Assembly: GCA_046331545.1 (NCBI GenBank)
Contig: JAXLQR010000002.1
Span: 2,976,001-3,040,000 of the forward strand
From: JADJVL01 sp046331545
GTDB taxonomy: Bacteria > Acidobacteriota > Holophagae > Holophagales > Holophagaceae
Length of the DNA stretch: 64,000 nt
Direction: 5' to 3'
Part shown: in pieces, positions 46,749 through 55,413 of the stretch
Layout of the letters: the number at the start of each line of letters is the position of its first letter
How positions within the stretch are numbered: position 1 is the first letter of the stretch
Made by a program: the position numbers and the translations under genes
Notes under the pieces: model-generated
Database searches by the model: none
Told to the model about the DNA's origin: nothing
Seen by the model: the letters and a program-made list of their open reading frames with translations, nothing else

Positions 46749-48386
46749 TCAGACCGAGAGCGTTTTGGTGCCGGGATGCCGCTCCAGGATCCAGTCGTAG
46801 ATGAAGCGGCTGATGTAGATGCTGGTGAACAAGGAGGCGACGACGCCCACCGTCAGCGAGACCGCGAAGCCCTTCACCGGGCCGGTGCCGAAGATGAAGA
46901 GGAGCAGGGCGGCGAAGAGCTGGGTGACGTGGGCGTCCACGATGGTCCAGAACACGCGGTCGAAGCCCGCCTGGATGGCCATGGGCACCGAGCGCCCGTT
47001 GGCGAGCTCCTCCCGGATGCGCTCGAAGATGAGGATGTTGGCGTCCACCGCCATGCCGATGGTGAGGGCGAAGCCGGCGATGCCGGGCAGGGTGATGGTG
47101 GCGTGGAAGCTGCCGAGCAGGCCGAGCATCACGATGACGTTCACCGTGAGGGCGACGATGGCGTTCACGCCGGACCAGCGGTACCAGACCACCATGAACA
47201 CGATGATGGTGAGGAACCCGATGAGGCTGGCGATGACGCCCTTCCGGATGGAGTCCGCGCCGAGGGATGCGCCCACGGCGGACTCCTCCAGGAACTTCAT
47301 GGAGGCGCGCATCGCGCCGCTCTTGAGCTTGAGCGCGAAGTCGTCGGCGTAGGCCTCGTCGAAGCCGCCGGGGCTGCTGATGCGCACCGCGGGGCTGTTG
47401 ATCTTCTCCTTGGCGCTGAGCACCGAGACGATCTTGCGGTCCAGGACGAAGGCGAACTGCCGGTTCTCGTTCGCCGCGATCTCGGTGACCGCGGCGTTGG
47501 CCTCCGTGCCCGCGCGGTCCAGGCTGAAGTTCACCTCGTTGAAGCCGGTGTTGGGGTCCACGCCGCGGTGGGCGTCGGTGATGCTGCGGCCGTCGAACTG
47601 CACCTTGCTCTCCAGCAGCACCCAGCGGCGGAACTTCTCCTCCTTGGGCGCCGCGTGCGGCTTCGGGGCCCGGGGGGCCTTCGGCGCGCCCGGGGCGTGC
47701 TTCTCCTCCTCGGGCTCGGGGATCAGCTCCGTGTCCGGCGGGAGCTGGCCCTTGTAGTAGTCCAGGGCCTGCTCCTTGGAGCTGAAGTAGATCACCGGGG
47801 CCTTGGCCAGCAGGCGCAGCTCCAGGCGGCCCGGGGTGGACAGGAGGCCCTTGATGCGCTCGCGCTCGGCCTCGCCGACGCCCGGCAGCTCCACCACGAT
47901 GCGGTTCCCCTCCGGGCCGCTGGGGGTGATCTCGGGCTCGGCCACGCCGAACTGGTTGATGCGGTTCTCGATGATCTGCAGGGCGCGCTTGGAGGCGTCG
48001 TCCTTGAGGTAGGTCTTGTAGGTGTCCTTCTGGACCGCGGTCGCCGTGGCGCCCTGGACGTCGAAGCGGTAGTTGCCGAAGGACTCGAGGGCCTTCTCCA
48101 CGGCGGCCTTCTGGTCCGCGGGCAGGCCCGAGATGGCCACCTTGTCGCCCGCCACCACCGCCACGGCCTCCTTGAAGCCCTTCTGGCGGAGCCGGTCGGC
48201 GATGCTGCCCGCGGCGTCCTTCAGGTCGCTCTCCAGGGCCTCGTGCTGCTGCACCTCGAGCTCGAAGTGCACGCCGCCCCGGAGGTCCAGGCCCAGCCGG
48301 ACCTTCGAGAGGGGGATGAAGAAGTAGGCGCAGGCCCCGCAGATCAGCAGGGTGACGACCAACCGCCAGAGGGTCCGCTTGCTCAC
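46749..48386 (-). CDS. secD: Protein translocase subunit SecD
   Basis: This 545-residue protein starts with a TM helix and LGLDLRGGVHFELEV, the family signature. The P1 domain contains ENRINQFGVAEPEI and IVVELPGVGEAERERI. The TM part has PGIAGFALTIGMAVDANILIFERIREELANG. A Pro/Ala/Lys-rich insert (EEEKHAPGAPKAPRAPKPHA) interrupts the periplasmic head. The 125-bp spacer to yajC carries a fold-back heptamer array. Confidence 0.96.
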   Translation of the reverse strand: MSKRTLWRLVVTLLICGACAYFFIPLSKVRLGLDLRGGVHFELEVQQHEALESDLKDAAGSIADRLRQKGFKEAVAVVAGDKVAISGLPADQKAAVEKALESFGNYRFDVQGATATAVQKDTYKTYLKDDASKRALQIIENRINQFGVAEPEITPSGPEGNRIVVELPGVGEAERERIKGLLSTPGRLELRLLAKAPVIYFSSKEQALDYYKGQLPPDTELIPEPEEEKHAPGAPKAPRAPKPHAAPKEEKFRRWVLLESKVQFDGRSITDAHRGVDPNTGFNEVNFSLDRAGTEANAAVTEIAANENRQFAFVLDRKIVSVLSAKEKINSPAVRISSPGGFDEAYADDFALKLKSGAMRASMKFLEESAVGASLGADSIRKGVIASLIGFLTIIVFMVVWYRWSGVNAIVALTVNVIVMLGLLGSFHATITLPGIAGFALTIGMAVDANILIFERIREELANGRSVPMAIQAGFDRVFWTIVDAHVTQLFAALLLFIFGTGPVKGFAVSLTVGVVASLFTSIYISRFIYDWILERHPGTKTLSV

Positions 48387-48511
48387 GGGCGCTCCTTTCA
48401 GGGGCTTTGGGCTTCGGGCTTTGGGCTCTGGTTCAGGACGAGGCGCTCGGGATCGGGCCAGCGCTGTTTCGTCTTGGCCAGAGCCCCGAGCCTAAAGCCC
48501 AGAGCCTGGAT
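48387..48511. repeat. Fold-back heptamer array inside the sec operon
   Basis: The left side (about 48401-48430) reads GGGGCTT, TGGGCTT, CGGGCTT, TGGGCTC. The right side (about 48480-48509) reads AGCCCCG, AGCCTAA, AGCCCAG, AGCCTGG. The two complement each other over about four heptamers with a loop of roughly 50 nt. It uses the same heptamer as the array at 27066. Sitting between yajC and secD, it may attenuate or stabilise operon mRNA. Confidence 0.75.
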
Positions 48512-48826
48512 TCAGTTCTGGGTCTCGGGCTCGCCGGCGAGGGCCACGACGGCCTGCCGCTTGGCCTTCACGACGTTGCTGCCGAGCTTCAGGTAGATGA
48601 CCTTGGGGTCCTTCTCGTCCACCCGCTCGATGGTGGCGTAGAGGCCGGAGGCCAGCACCACCTCGTCCCCGCTCTTCAGCTTGGAGAGCCGCGCCTCCAT
48701 CTCCTTCCGCTGCTTGCCCTGGGGCCGGAGGATGAGGAAGTAGAAGAGGAGGCCCATGCCGACCAGGGGCATGAGGGTGACCCAGGCGGGCTGCTGGGCT
48801 TGGGCTTGCAGAAGGGCGAAAGGCAT
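48512..48826 (-). CDS. yajC: Sec translocon accessory protein YajC
   Basis: This 104-residue protein has one TM segment (WVTLMPLVGMGLLFYFLILRPQGKQRKEME), the conserved YajC core, followed by a small basic domain (LKSGDEVVLASGLYATIERVDE). It associates with SecDF. Its start lies immediately after the tgt stop, giving the classical tgt-yajC-secD-secF order. Confidence 0.95.
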   Translation of the reverse strand: MPFALLQAQAQQPAWVTLMPLVGMGLLFYFLILRPQGKQRKEMEARLSKLKSGDEVVLASGLYATIERVDEKDPKVIYLKLGSNVVKAKRQAVVALAGEPETQN

Positions 48827-50008
48827 TCAGGGCTCCTCGGTGTTCCAGAGTTCCCGCGTGCGGCGGGCGAAGTCCGGGAACCGCCCCTCCAGCAAGGCCT
48901 GGCGGCCCGCGCGGGTCAATTGGACAGTGTAGCTCAGGTTGTGGATGGAGTTGAGCGTGGATGCCAGCAGCTCCCCGGCCCGGAAGAGGTGGTGCAGGTA
49001 GGCCCGGGAAAAGGTGCGGCAGGTGTAGCAGGCGCAGTCGGGGTCGGCGGGCAGGTCCGCCTCCCGGTGCCGGGCGTTCTTGATGTTGAGCTTGCCCCGG
49101 GAGGTGAGCAGGCGGCCGTGGCGGGCCTCCCGGGTGGGGAGCACGCAGTCGAAGAGGTCCACGCCCTGGCCCATGCCGAAGAGGAGGTCCTCCGGCGCGC
49201 CCACGCCCATCAGGTAGCGGGGGCGGTCCGCGGGCAGCTCCCGCACGAACTCCGCGAGGGTGGCGTTCATGGCCTCCTTGGGCTCGCCGACGCTGAGGCC
49301 GCCGACCGCGAAGCCCTGGAAGGGGGCCCGGGCGTCCAGCTCCAGGATCCGCTCGAGGTGCTGCCGCCGCAGGTCGAGGTGGGTGCCGCCCTGGTTGATC
49401 GCGAAGAGCCCCTGGTGGTCCTGGAGCGGGATGGCCCGGCAGCGCGCCAGCCACCGGGTGGTGCGGGCCATGGAGGCCTCGAGCTTCCCGCGCTCCAGCC
49501 GCCCCGGCGGGCATTCGTCCAGGGCCATGACGATGTCCGAGCCGAGGTTGCGCTGGATCTCCATGCTGCGCTCGGGGCTCAGGAACTGGGGCGAGCCGTC
49601 GATGTGGCTCGCGAACGTCACCCCTTCCTCACGGATGCTGCGCAGCGATGACAAAGAGAAGACCTGGAAGCCGCCGCTGTCGGTGAGGATGGGACCGGGC
49701 CAGGCCATGAAGCGGTGGAGGCCGCCGAGCTTCGCCACGAGCGCGTCGCCGGGCCGCAGGCCGAGGTGGTAGGTGTTGCCCAGGACCACCTCCGGCCCGA
49801 TCTCCGCGAGCTGGGCGGGCGTCACGCCCTTCACCGTGCCCTGGGTGCCCACGGGCATGAAGGCGGGCGTGCGCACGGTCCCGTGGGCGGTGCGGAAGCT
49901 CCCCGCCCGGGCGGGGGAGGGGCCGGGAAGCGATTCAAAGAGGAAGGCGAAGTCCGCGGGTTGTGACGCTGTGATGACAAACCTCCAAATTTTCGCTCCG
50001 CCGGTCAC
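48827..50008 (-). CDS. tgt: tRNA-guanine transglycosylase
   Basis: This 393-residue enzyme exchanges guanine 34 for preQ1 in tRNAs on the route to queuosine. HGTVRTPAFMPVGTQGTVKG, ILTDSGGFQVFS (catalytic Asp) and VDLFDCVLPTREARHG (nucleophile region) are intact. The zinc site is CACYTCRTFSRAYLHHL. The start is uncertain: the first possible codon is a GTG at 50008 with only AAGG upstream, and the strong GGAGG at about 49982 precedes no standard start codon. Confidence 0.95.
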   Translation of the reverse strand: MTGGAKIWRFVITASQPADFAFLFESLPGPSPARAGSFRTAHGTVRTPAFMPVGTQGTVKGVTPAQLAEIGPEVVLGNTYHLGLRPGDALVAKLGGLHRFMAWPGPILTDSGGFQVFSLSSLRSIREEGVTFASHIDGSPQFLSPERSMEIQRNLGSDIVMALDECPPGRLERGKLEASMARTTRWLARCRAIPLQDHQGLFAINQGGTHLDLRRQHLERILELDARAPFQGFAVGGLSVGEPKEAMNATLAEFVRELPADRPRYLMGVGAPEDLLFGMGQGVDLFDCVLPTREARHGRLLTSRGKLNIKNARHREADLPADPDCACYTCRTFSRAYLHHLFRAGELLASTLNSIHNLSYTVQLTRAGRQALLEGRFPDFARRTRELWNTEEP

Positions 50009-50230
50009 CCTTCCCTCACGGCTCCCGGGGGGGATGTCATATCGGTGGAAATTCTTGCAAAGCGAGCAGGAATCAGGGGTTCCGGTGACTTTCGTTCCTT
50101 GACGGCGCAGGACCCGCTTGTCATCTTAGCCGTCGGGCTTGCCCCAGATCTTTATCCTTTCCCGGAGCCGTCACGGCATCGCGCCGTTTCGGCTCCAGTT
50201 CTTTTCACCCGGATCTTCCATGGGAGTCCC
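50009..50230. promoter_or_regulatory. Divergent control region between tgt and tonB
   Basis: This 222-bp AT-richer gap separates two major operons. On the plus strand TTGACG (50099-50104) and CATCTT (50122-50127) are 17 bp apart and could be a sigma-70-type promoter for tonB. No Fur-like or riboswitch motif was recognised. Confidence 0.35.
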
Positions 50231-51022
50231 ATGAGTACACCAGATCCCAAGAAGGCCGCGCCGGCCAAGCAGGAGACCCTCGAGGACCTGGTCTACCAGC
50301 CCTCGATCTCCGCGGGCCACCGCGAGCTCGCACGGGGCAATCCGCTGGTCACGATTCCGTTGACCCTGGCCCTCTACGGCACCTTCAGCTACACCACCTA
50401 CTACTTCGCGAAGAACACGGAAGTGGGCAAGAAGGTGCTGAAGACGGTGGGCGTGGACCTCACGGAGACCATGGAGGCGCCCCCGCCGCCGCCGCCGCCT
50501 CCCCCGCCGCCGCCCCCGCCCCCGCCGGCGGCCTCCTCCCGGGCCGAGGCCCCCAAGGAGGAGAAGGTCGAGCCCGGCAAGGAGGTCATTCCCGAGACCC
50601 CGAAGGAGCTGCCCAAGGAGGACCGCTCCTCGCAGTCCGCGGGCGGCCAGGCCGGCGGCGTCCCCGGCGGCGTGGTCGGCGGGGTGGTCGGCGGCGTCAA
50701 GGGTGGCGTGGTCGGCGGCGTGGTCGGCGGCACCGGCAAGGTGGTGGACTTCGACTTCGCCAACGTGAAGATCAAGTACCAGCCCCCGGCGCCTCCGTAC
50801 CCGCCCCTCGCCAAGATCGCGAAGATCCAGGGCACGGTGATCGTCGAGATCACCATCGGCCCCGACGGCGTGCCCACCCAGGCGGTCGCCAAGGAAGGCC
50901 CGCCGCAGCTCCGGCCGGCCGCCGAGTCCTACGCCATGCAGTGGCGCTTCGAGCCGGCCCTGCTGAACGGCGTGCCCCAGTACGCGCGCTTCAAGCTCAC
51001 CATGCCCTTCCGCCTCCGCTGA
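50231..51022 (+). CDS. tonB: TonB energy transducer
   Basis: This 263-residue protein has one N-terminal membrane helix (VTIPLTLALYGTFSYTTYYF) preceded by a fairly long cytosolic segment. A run of 16 prolines follows, then an acidic/lysine linker and a Gly/Val repeat (GGVVGGV units). The C-terminal TonB_C fold begins VKIKYQPPAPPYPPLAKIAKIQGTV and ends in a WRFEPALLNG element. It transmits proton-motive force to outer-membrane receptors. The ATG at 50231 was chosen because it starts the recognisable protein. Confidence 0.92.
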   Translation: MSTPDPKKAAPAKQETLEDLVYQPSISAGHRELARGNPLVTIPLTLALYGTFSYTTYYFAKNTEVGKKVLKTVGVDLTETMEAPPPPPPPPPPPPPPPPAASSRAEAPKEEKVEPGKEVIPETPKELPKEDRSSQSAGGQAGGVPGGVVGGVVGGVKGGVVGGVVGGTGKVVDFDFANVKIKYQPPAPPYPPLAKIAKIQGTVIVEITIGPDGVPTQAVAKEGPPQLRPAAESYAMQWRFEPALLNGVPQYARFKLTMPFRLR

Positions 51023-51086
51023 GGACGCCCGTCCCGGCGCCCTGGATCCCCTCAACCCGAATCCCACACCCACACAAGGAAACCCC

Positions 51087-51806
51087 ATGAACCCCTTCGC
51101 CGTCCTGAACCTCGGCCTCCTCGAGGGCGACGCCTTCTCGATCCTGAACATCTGGAAGGAAGCCTCGATCTTCAACAAGGGCATCATCCTCATCCTGCTC
51201 GTGCTCCTGGTGCTGCAGATCTACACCGCCGTCGAGCGCTTCGTGATGTACGCCGGCTCCAACTCGGCCTCCGAGAAGTTCCTCAAGCTCTTCATGGACA
51301 CCCTGCGCCGCGGCGACTTCGAGGCCGCCAAGCGCGCCGCCACCACCCACAACAAGTCCCACGTGGCCCTCGTGCTCAAGCACGGCCTGGACATCTTCCA
51401 GTACGAGAAGCAGCTCAAGTCCATGAACCCGAACCACGACGTGATCCAGCCCGTGGAGCGCGCCATCTCCCGCGGCACCGCCGAGGTCACCGAGCTGCTC
51501 AAGAAGGGCATGGGCTCCCTGGCCACCATCGGCGCCCTGTCCCCCTTCGTGGGCCTGCTCGGCACCGTGGCCGGCATCATCAAGGTGTTCGCCGACCTGA
51601 AGACCAAGGGCGCGGGCGACATCAACGCGCTGGCCGGCTCCATCGGCGAGGCGCTGGGCACCACCGCCCTCGGCCTCATCGTCGCCATCCCGGCCGTGTG
51701 GTTCTACAACCTGCTCACCAACAAGCAGGACCAGGTGATCACGAACATCAACAACGCCGCCTCCCAGATGATCGACGAGTTCATCCGCCGCGAGAGCCAG
51801 GCCTGA
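51087..51806 (+). CDS. exbB: ExbB/TolQ/MotA-type proton channel protein
   Basis: This 239-residue protein has three TM segments: about 30-50, 155-180 and 190-215. The conserved stretch LATIGALSPFVGLLGTVAGIIKVFADL and the ALGTTALGLIVAIPAVWFYN helix identify the family. With ExbD it forms the proton-driven motor that powers TonB. It is 64 bp downstream of tonB and 68 bp upstream of the first exbD. Confidence 0.95.
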   Translation: MNPFAVLNLGLLEGDAFSILNIWKEASIFNKGIILILLVLLVLQIYTAVERFVMYAGSNSASEKFLKLFMDTLRRGDFEAAKRAATTHNKSHVALVLKHGLDIFQYEKQLKSMNPNHDVIQPVERAISRGTAEVTELLKKGMGSLATIGALSPFVGLLGTVAGIIKVFADLKTKGAGDINALAGSIGEALGTTALGLIVAIPAVWFYNLLTNKQDQVITNINNAASQMIDEFIRRESQA

Positions 51807-51874
51807 TCCTTCCACCCCGTTCCGGGGGCCGTCCCTGAGGCCGGTCCCCGGTTCCTTACCCCAAGGAGGTCGCC

Positions 51875-52366
51875 ATGGATGCAGGCGGCAAGCAGGGCGG
51901 AGTGAAGTCGGACATCAACGTCACCCCCCTGGTGGACATCGTGCTGGTGCTGCTGATCATCTTCATCGTGATCACGCCCGCCGTGAACGACAGCGTGAAG
52001 CTGCCGCTGGCGAAGCACAGCCCCAAGGTCGAGAAGACCCCCGGCGCCAAGTACATCACCCTGTACTTCAACGCGCGCCACAACGACAAGGGCGAGTACC
52101 TCGAGCCGGGCGTCATCTCCTGCGACGACTCCGACGCGAAGGGCCAGACCTTCAAGATCGACACGCCCGACGCCAAGCAGAAGCTCGTGGACTTCGTGAA
52201 CCGCAGCGTGTCGTCCCTCGACGACAAGCGCGTCTTCGTGAAGGCTGACGCGGACCTGCCCTTCAAGTACATCAACGCGCTCTTCCAGGTGTGCCGCGAG
52301 GGCGGGGCCGACGAGGCCTCCATCGTGACCAGCGAGGAGAAGAAGAAAGATGAGGGGGCCAAGTAA
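51875..52366 (+). CDS. exbD: ExbD/TolR-family protein (first copy)
   Basis: This 163-residue protein has the single helix SDINVTPLVDIVLVLLIIFIV, with the proton-binding aspartate in VDIV, and a periplasmic domain. The periplasmic part is larger than in its two paralogues and has an extra loop (residues 55-100). The TAA stop overlaps the ATG of the next gene (TAATG). Confidence 0.93.
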   Translation: MDAGGKQGGVKSDINVTPLVDIVLVLLIIFIVITPAVNDSVKLPLAKHSPKVEKTPGAKYITLYFNARHNDKGEYLEPGVISCDDSDAKGQTFKIDTPDAKQKLVDFVNRSVSSLDDKRVFVKADADLPFKYINALFQVCREGGADEASIVTSEEKKKDEGAK

Positions 52367-52842
52367 TGGACGCCGGTGGAGCTAAAGGCAAGGCCAAGTC
52401 GGACATCAACGTCACCCCGCTCATCGACATCGTGCTGGTGCTGCTGATCGTCTTCATCGTCATGGTGCCCGGCCTCACCAAGGCCGCGAGCGTGATCGTC
52501 CCCCAGGTGATCACGACCACGACGCCGCCCAAGATCGACGAGTCGAACCCGCCCGTCGTCATCTCGGTCACCCAGGACGGGAAGTTCATGCTCCAGTCCA
52601 AGGAGATCGAGGTGGCCACCCTCGCCGACGAGCTGGTCCCCGTGATCAAGCTCATGCCCCTGGACGGCCGCAAGGTCTTCCTGAAGGTGGACGAGGACAT
52701 GCGCTTCCAGCTCGCGGTGGACGCCCTGGACCAGGTGCGCATCGCCAGCGAGCGCGTGAAGAAGGACACGGCGGCGAACCCCGCCTTCAATGGATTCATG
52801 GGGAGCGACACCAAGGTCGCCATCTCCATCAAGCGGCGCTGA
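52366..52842 (+). CDS. exbD: ExbD/TolR-family protein (second copy)
   Basis: This 158-residue protein has SDINVTPLIDIVLVLLIVFIV as its membrane helix with the conserved aspartate. The periplasmic domain includes VSVTQDGKFML-like strands and the GRKVFLKVDEDM motif common to ExbD. It is translationally coupled to the first copy and is followed by a good hairpin. Confidence 0.93.
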   Translation: MDAGGAKGKAKSDINVTPLIDIVLVLLIVFIVMVPGLTKAASVIVPQVITTTTPPKIDESNPPVVISVTQDGKFMLQSKEIEVATLADELVPVIKLMPLDGRKVFLKVDEDMRFQLAVDALDQVRIASERVKKDTAANPAFNGFMGSDTKVAISIKRR

Positions 52843-52862
52843 GCGTCCGCCCCCGCACCGCG

Positions 52863-52890
52863 AAGGCGCCCGTCAGGGCGCCTTTCGCGT
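52863..52890 (+). terminator. Terminator-like hairpin after the second exbD
   Basis: A perfect 9-bp stem AAGGCGCCC/GGGCGCCTT (52863-52871 with 52876-52884) closes a 4-nt loop and is followed by a short T/C stretch. It lies 21 bp after the stop, so transcription of the tonB-exbB-exbD-exbD unit may end or weaken here before the third exbD. Confidence 0.65.
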
Positions 52891-53015
52891 TCAGGGCCGG
52901 CCGTGACGTTCGCGCGACGGGCGGGGTCTTCGTCACGGCGGAATTCACGCGGCCGTGATGGCGCGTGACACGCCGCGGCGCCACCTTCCGGGCACACCCA
53001 GCCCCGGAGTCCGCC

Positions 53016-53441
53016 ATGAGCCCCCAGGCCCGCGCCCTGCGCCGCGACATCAACGTCACGCCCCTCGTGGACATCGTCCTCGTCCTGCTCATCGTGTTCA
53101 TCGTGATGGTGCCGGTGCTGACGCGGAAGCACGACGCCGCGCTGCCCCGGGAGGGCGAGGGCGCCGCCCCCGGCGCGCCCCTGGTGCTCACGGTCCTCAA
53201 GGGCGGCGGATTGAAGCTCCAGCGGGAGCCCCTGGAGGCCGAAGCCCTCGTCGCCCGCCTCGCCGAGGCCCTCCGCCGCCAGCCCGCCGACGGCCGCAAG
53301 GTCTTCGTGAAGGTGGACGGCGACCAGCCCTTCCAGCGCACCGTGGACGCCCTGGACCTGGTGCGCCGCGCCTCGGACAAGGTGAAGCGGGAGGGTGATC
53401 CCGACGCGGTGGCGGCGGTGTCGTTGGCGAAGGATTCCTAG
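53016..53441 (+). CDS. exbD: ExbD/TolR-family protein (third copy, separate unit)
   Basis: This 141-residue protein has RDINVTPLVDIVLVLLIVFIV and the GRKVFVKVDGDQPFQR motif. It is the shortest copy. It lies beyond a terminator-like hairpin and a 173-bp gap, so it may have its own promoter. It could pair with a different TonB or ExbB, such as the TonB-tailed kinase (inference only). Confidence 0.92.
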   Translation: MSPQARALRRDINVTPLVDIVLVLLIVFIVMVPVLTRKHDAALPREGEGAAPGAPLVLTVLKGGGLKLQREPLEAEALVARLAEALRRQPADGRKVFVKVDGDQPFQRTVDALDLVRRASDKVKREGDPDAVAAVSLAKDS

Positions 53442-53563
53442 GCCGCCCGAAGATCAGGTGCGGGACCCGATTCAGGGAGGCGGGATGGAACGATCGCAAG
53501 GCAGAGCGTTCGAAGGTCCGCCCTTCGTGCCCGGCGGCATGAGCCGATGACGCTTCGCGTCTG

Positions 53564-53614
53564 GCACCTCGATGTCCGAGCGCCGGAAGACGCGGCGCTC
53601 GGACATCGAGGTGC
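53564..53614. repeat. 51-nt palindromic element, copy 4 (perfect)
   Basis: Both 22-nt arms (53564-53585 and 53593-53614) are exact reverse complements around the loop GAAGACG. The arm starts GCACCTCGATGTCCGAG, close to copy 1. Perfect pairing over 22 bp points to recent origin or selection for structure. Confidence 0.85.
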
Positions 53615-53736
53615 TCTTGAACTGCCTCCCATCGGCCGGGTTCCGGACGAACCCATCGTTGCCTTGTTGCCCTATTGCAGGGACTGGACGCGCCGCCCGC
53701 ATCGCCACATCCCGACGGTGTTGACCTTCCAAAGGT

Positions 53737-53787
53737 GCTTCGACCGGGCACGGCTCGCGGTGTGTGCGAGCCGTGCCCGATCGAAGC
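53737..53787. repeat. 51-nt palindromic element, copy 5
   Basis: The 22-nt arms (53737-53758 and 53766-53787) match except for one position, around the loop GGTGTGT. The inner 14-bp stem CGGGCACGGCTCGC is perfect. The arm sequence differs strongly from copies 1-4 although the geometry is identical, so shape rather than sequence is kept. TTGACCTTCC lies 6 bp upstream. Confidence 0.8.
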
Positions 53788-53857
53788 GCAAGCGAGCGCA
53801 GCGAGCAAACCAGGCCGGTTCCGGAACCCGTCCAGGATCCGCCTCCCAGCCCCGCCG

Positions 53858-55348
53858 CTACGGGTTGTACGCCCCCTGCGGCACGTTCAGCCCGCTCGTG
53901 TGGAACACGCGCGTGAGATCCTTCCCCCGGAACCCCGCCGCGCGCTCGGCGGCCTCCAGGTGGTCCAGGAGCTGGGAGAAGTTCTCGCCGCCGGGCACGA
54001 CGGGCACGCCCAGGTCGGCGGCGAGTTGGTCGAGGGTCATGTCGTCCAGGAAGGCGCCCTCGGCCCGGGCCACCTGGCCGTGGAGCGTGTACTGGTCCGT
54101 GGGCCCCGTGTGGGTGCGCAGGCTGGCGCTGGGCACCACCACCGCGTCCACCGGCCCGTGCGCCTCGCGGTCCGCGTGGGCGGCGTACTTGAGGTCCGCG
54201 CCGCACAGCAGCCCGGCCACCGTGACGGGATCGCCGAAGCTGAGGTTGCGCGCCGCGGCCACCCGGAGGCAGGAGCCGGTCTCGCGGTTCAGCCGCGCGG
54301 CCTCCCGGGCCAGGACGGGCGCGAAGCTGGCGCCGGTGAGGAGCAGCACGCTGCGGCCCCGGAAGCGCGCGGCCTTCGGCGTGCGCAGGAAGCGCTTCGT
54401 CTGCTCCAGGAAGCGCCGCACCATGCCCACGCCGTTCTCGAGCTGGGCCCAGCTCCGGGAGTAGAAGGCCCGGCCGGGCACCTCCACCCCGGCGCGGGTG
54501 AACCACTCGTCGGCCAGGAGGAGCCAGGGCTCGCCCTCGTTCAGGGCCGCGTGGCGGCGCACCTCCGGCGTCCAGGCCTCCACCCAGGCCCTCGCGAAGG
54601 CCGGGTCCACGTCCGGGATATCGGGCAGCCCGTCGCGGTGGGCGGTGAGGCCCACGGGCACGCAGGAGAGGGACAGGACGCCGCCCTTGCCGGCCCAGGG
54701 CCCCTCCGTCTGGAAGGCCCGGCGCGCCCACAGCTCGTCGAGGGTCTTCTTCCAGACCCAGCCGTCGTTGAGGCCGGGCACCAGCACCACCTGGGTGTGC
54801 ACGTCGATGCCGCCCTCCAGCAGGCGGTCGATCTTGCGCAGGACGTCGCCCTCCCGCGGGTTGCCCACCAGCCGCACCCGCACCTCCGGGTCCGTCGCGT
54901 GCACCGAGACGTGGATGGGGGAGAGCCGCTCGCGCACGATGCGGTCCAGCTCCGCGTCGTCGCTGCTGGAGAGCGTGCTGAAGTGGCCGTAGAGGAAGGA
55001 GAGGCGGATGTCCTCGTCCTTGAGGTAGAGGCTCTTCCGGAAGCCCTTGGGCATCTGGTGCACGAAGCAGAAGACGCAGTTCTGCTTGCACACCTTCACC
55101 TCGTCGGCGGCCAGGTCGAGGCCCAGGCCGTCGCCGCCGTTCTCCACCACGGCCTCGAAGCCGCCGCCGTCCGGGCGCTGCACCTTCAGGGTCGAGACGT
55201 CCTGGAGGCTGAGGAGGAACTGGTAGTTGAGCTGGTCCAGCACCTTCTCGCCGTTGATCTCCAGCAGGACGTCGCCGGCCCGGATGCCCGCGCCTTCGGC
55301 CAGCCCCCCGGGCTCCACCGAGATCACCTGCACGCCTTTCTGGGCCAT
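53858..55348 (-). CDS. PDZ / radical-SAM DUF512 protein
   Basis: This 496-residue protein begins with a PDZ-like domain (VISVEPGGLAEGAGIRAGDVLLEING). A radical-SAM cluster motif follows: C87, C91 and C94 in VCKQNCVFCFVHQMPKGFRKSLY. A TIM-barrel-like core (SVHATDPEVRVRLVGNP) and the DUF512 C-terminal half (VLLLTGASFAPVL, NLSFGDPVTVAGLLCGADL, VVPGGENF) complete it. This is a well-conserved family with an iron-sulfur cluster and unknown reaction. It is 65 bp downstream of the hybrid kinase on the same strand. Confidence 0.9.
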   Translation of the reverse strand: MAQKGVQVISVEPGGLAEGAGIRAGDVLLEINGEKVLDQLNYQFLLSLQDVSTLKVQRPDGGGFEAVVENGGDGLGLDLAADEVKVCKQNCVFCFVHQMPKGFRKSLYLKDEDIRLSFLYGHFSTLSSSDDAELDRIVRERLSPIHVSVHATDPEVRVRLVGNPREGDVLRKIDRLLEGGIDVHTQVVLVPGLNDGWVWKKTLDELWARRAFQTEGPWAGKGGVLSLSCVPVGLTAHRDGLPDIPDVDPAFARAWVEAWTPEVRRHAALNEGEPWLLLADEWFTRAGVEVPGRAFYSRSWAQLENGVGMVRRFLEQTKRFLRTPKAARFRGRSVLLLTGASFAPVLAREAARLNRETGSCLRVAAARNLSFGDPVTVAGLLCGADLKYAAHADREAHGPVDAVVVPSASLRTHTGPTDQYTLHGQVARAEGAFLDDMTLDQLAADLGVPVVPGGENFSQLLDHLEAAERAAGFRGKDLTRVFHTSGLNVPQGAYNP

Positions 55349-55413
55349 CGCGCTCCGCCGGACCTTCCAGTGTGGGGGGCCCGGAGGGGCCCGGCAAGCG
55401 TCGAGGACGGGGT

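Larger units (their letters stand above)
53442..53857. other. 416-bp intergenic region with two large palindromes
   Basis: No gene is supported between the third exbD and the DUF512 gene. Two 51-nt palindromes (53564-53614, 53737-53787) dominate. A GCGAGC-rich tail (53788-53805) and a TTGACCTTCC motif at 53721 flank the second. Confidence 0.7.
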
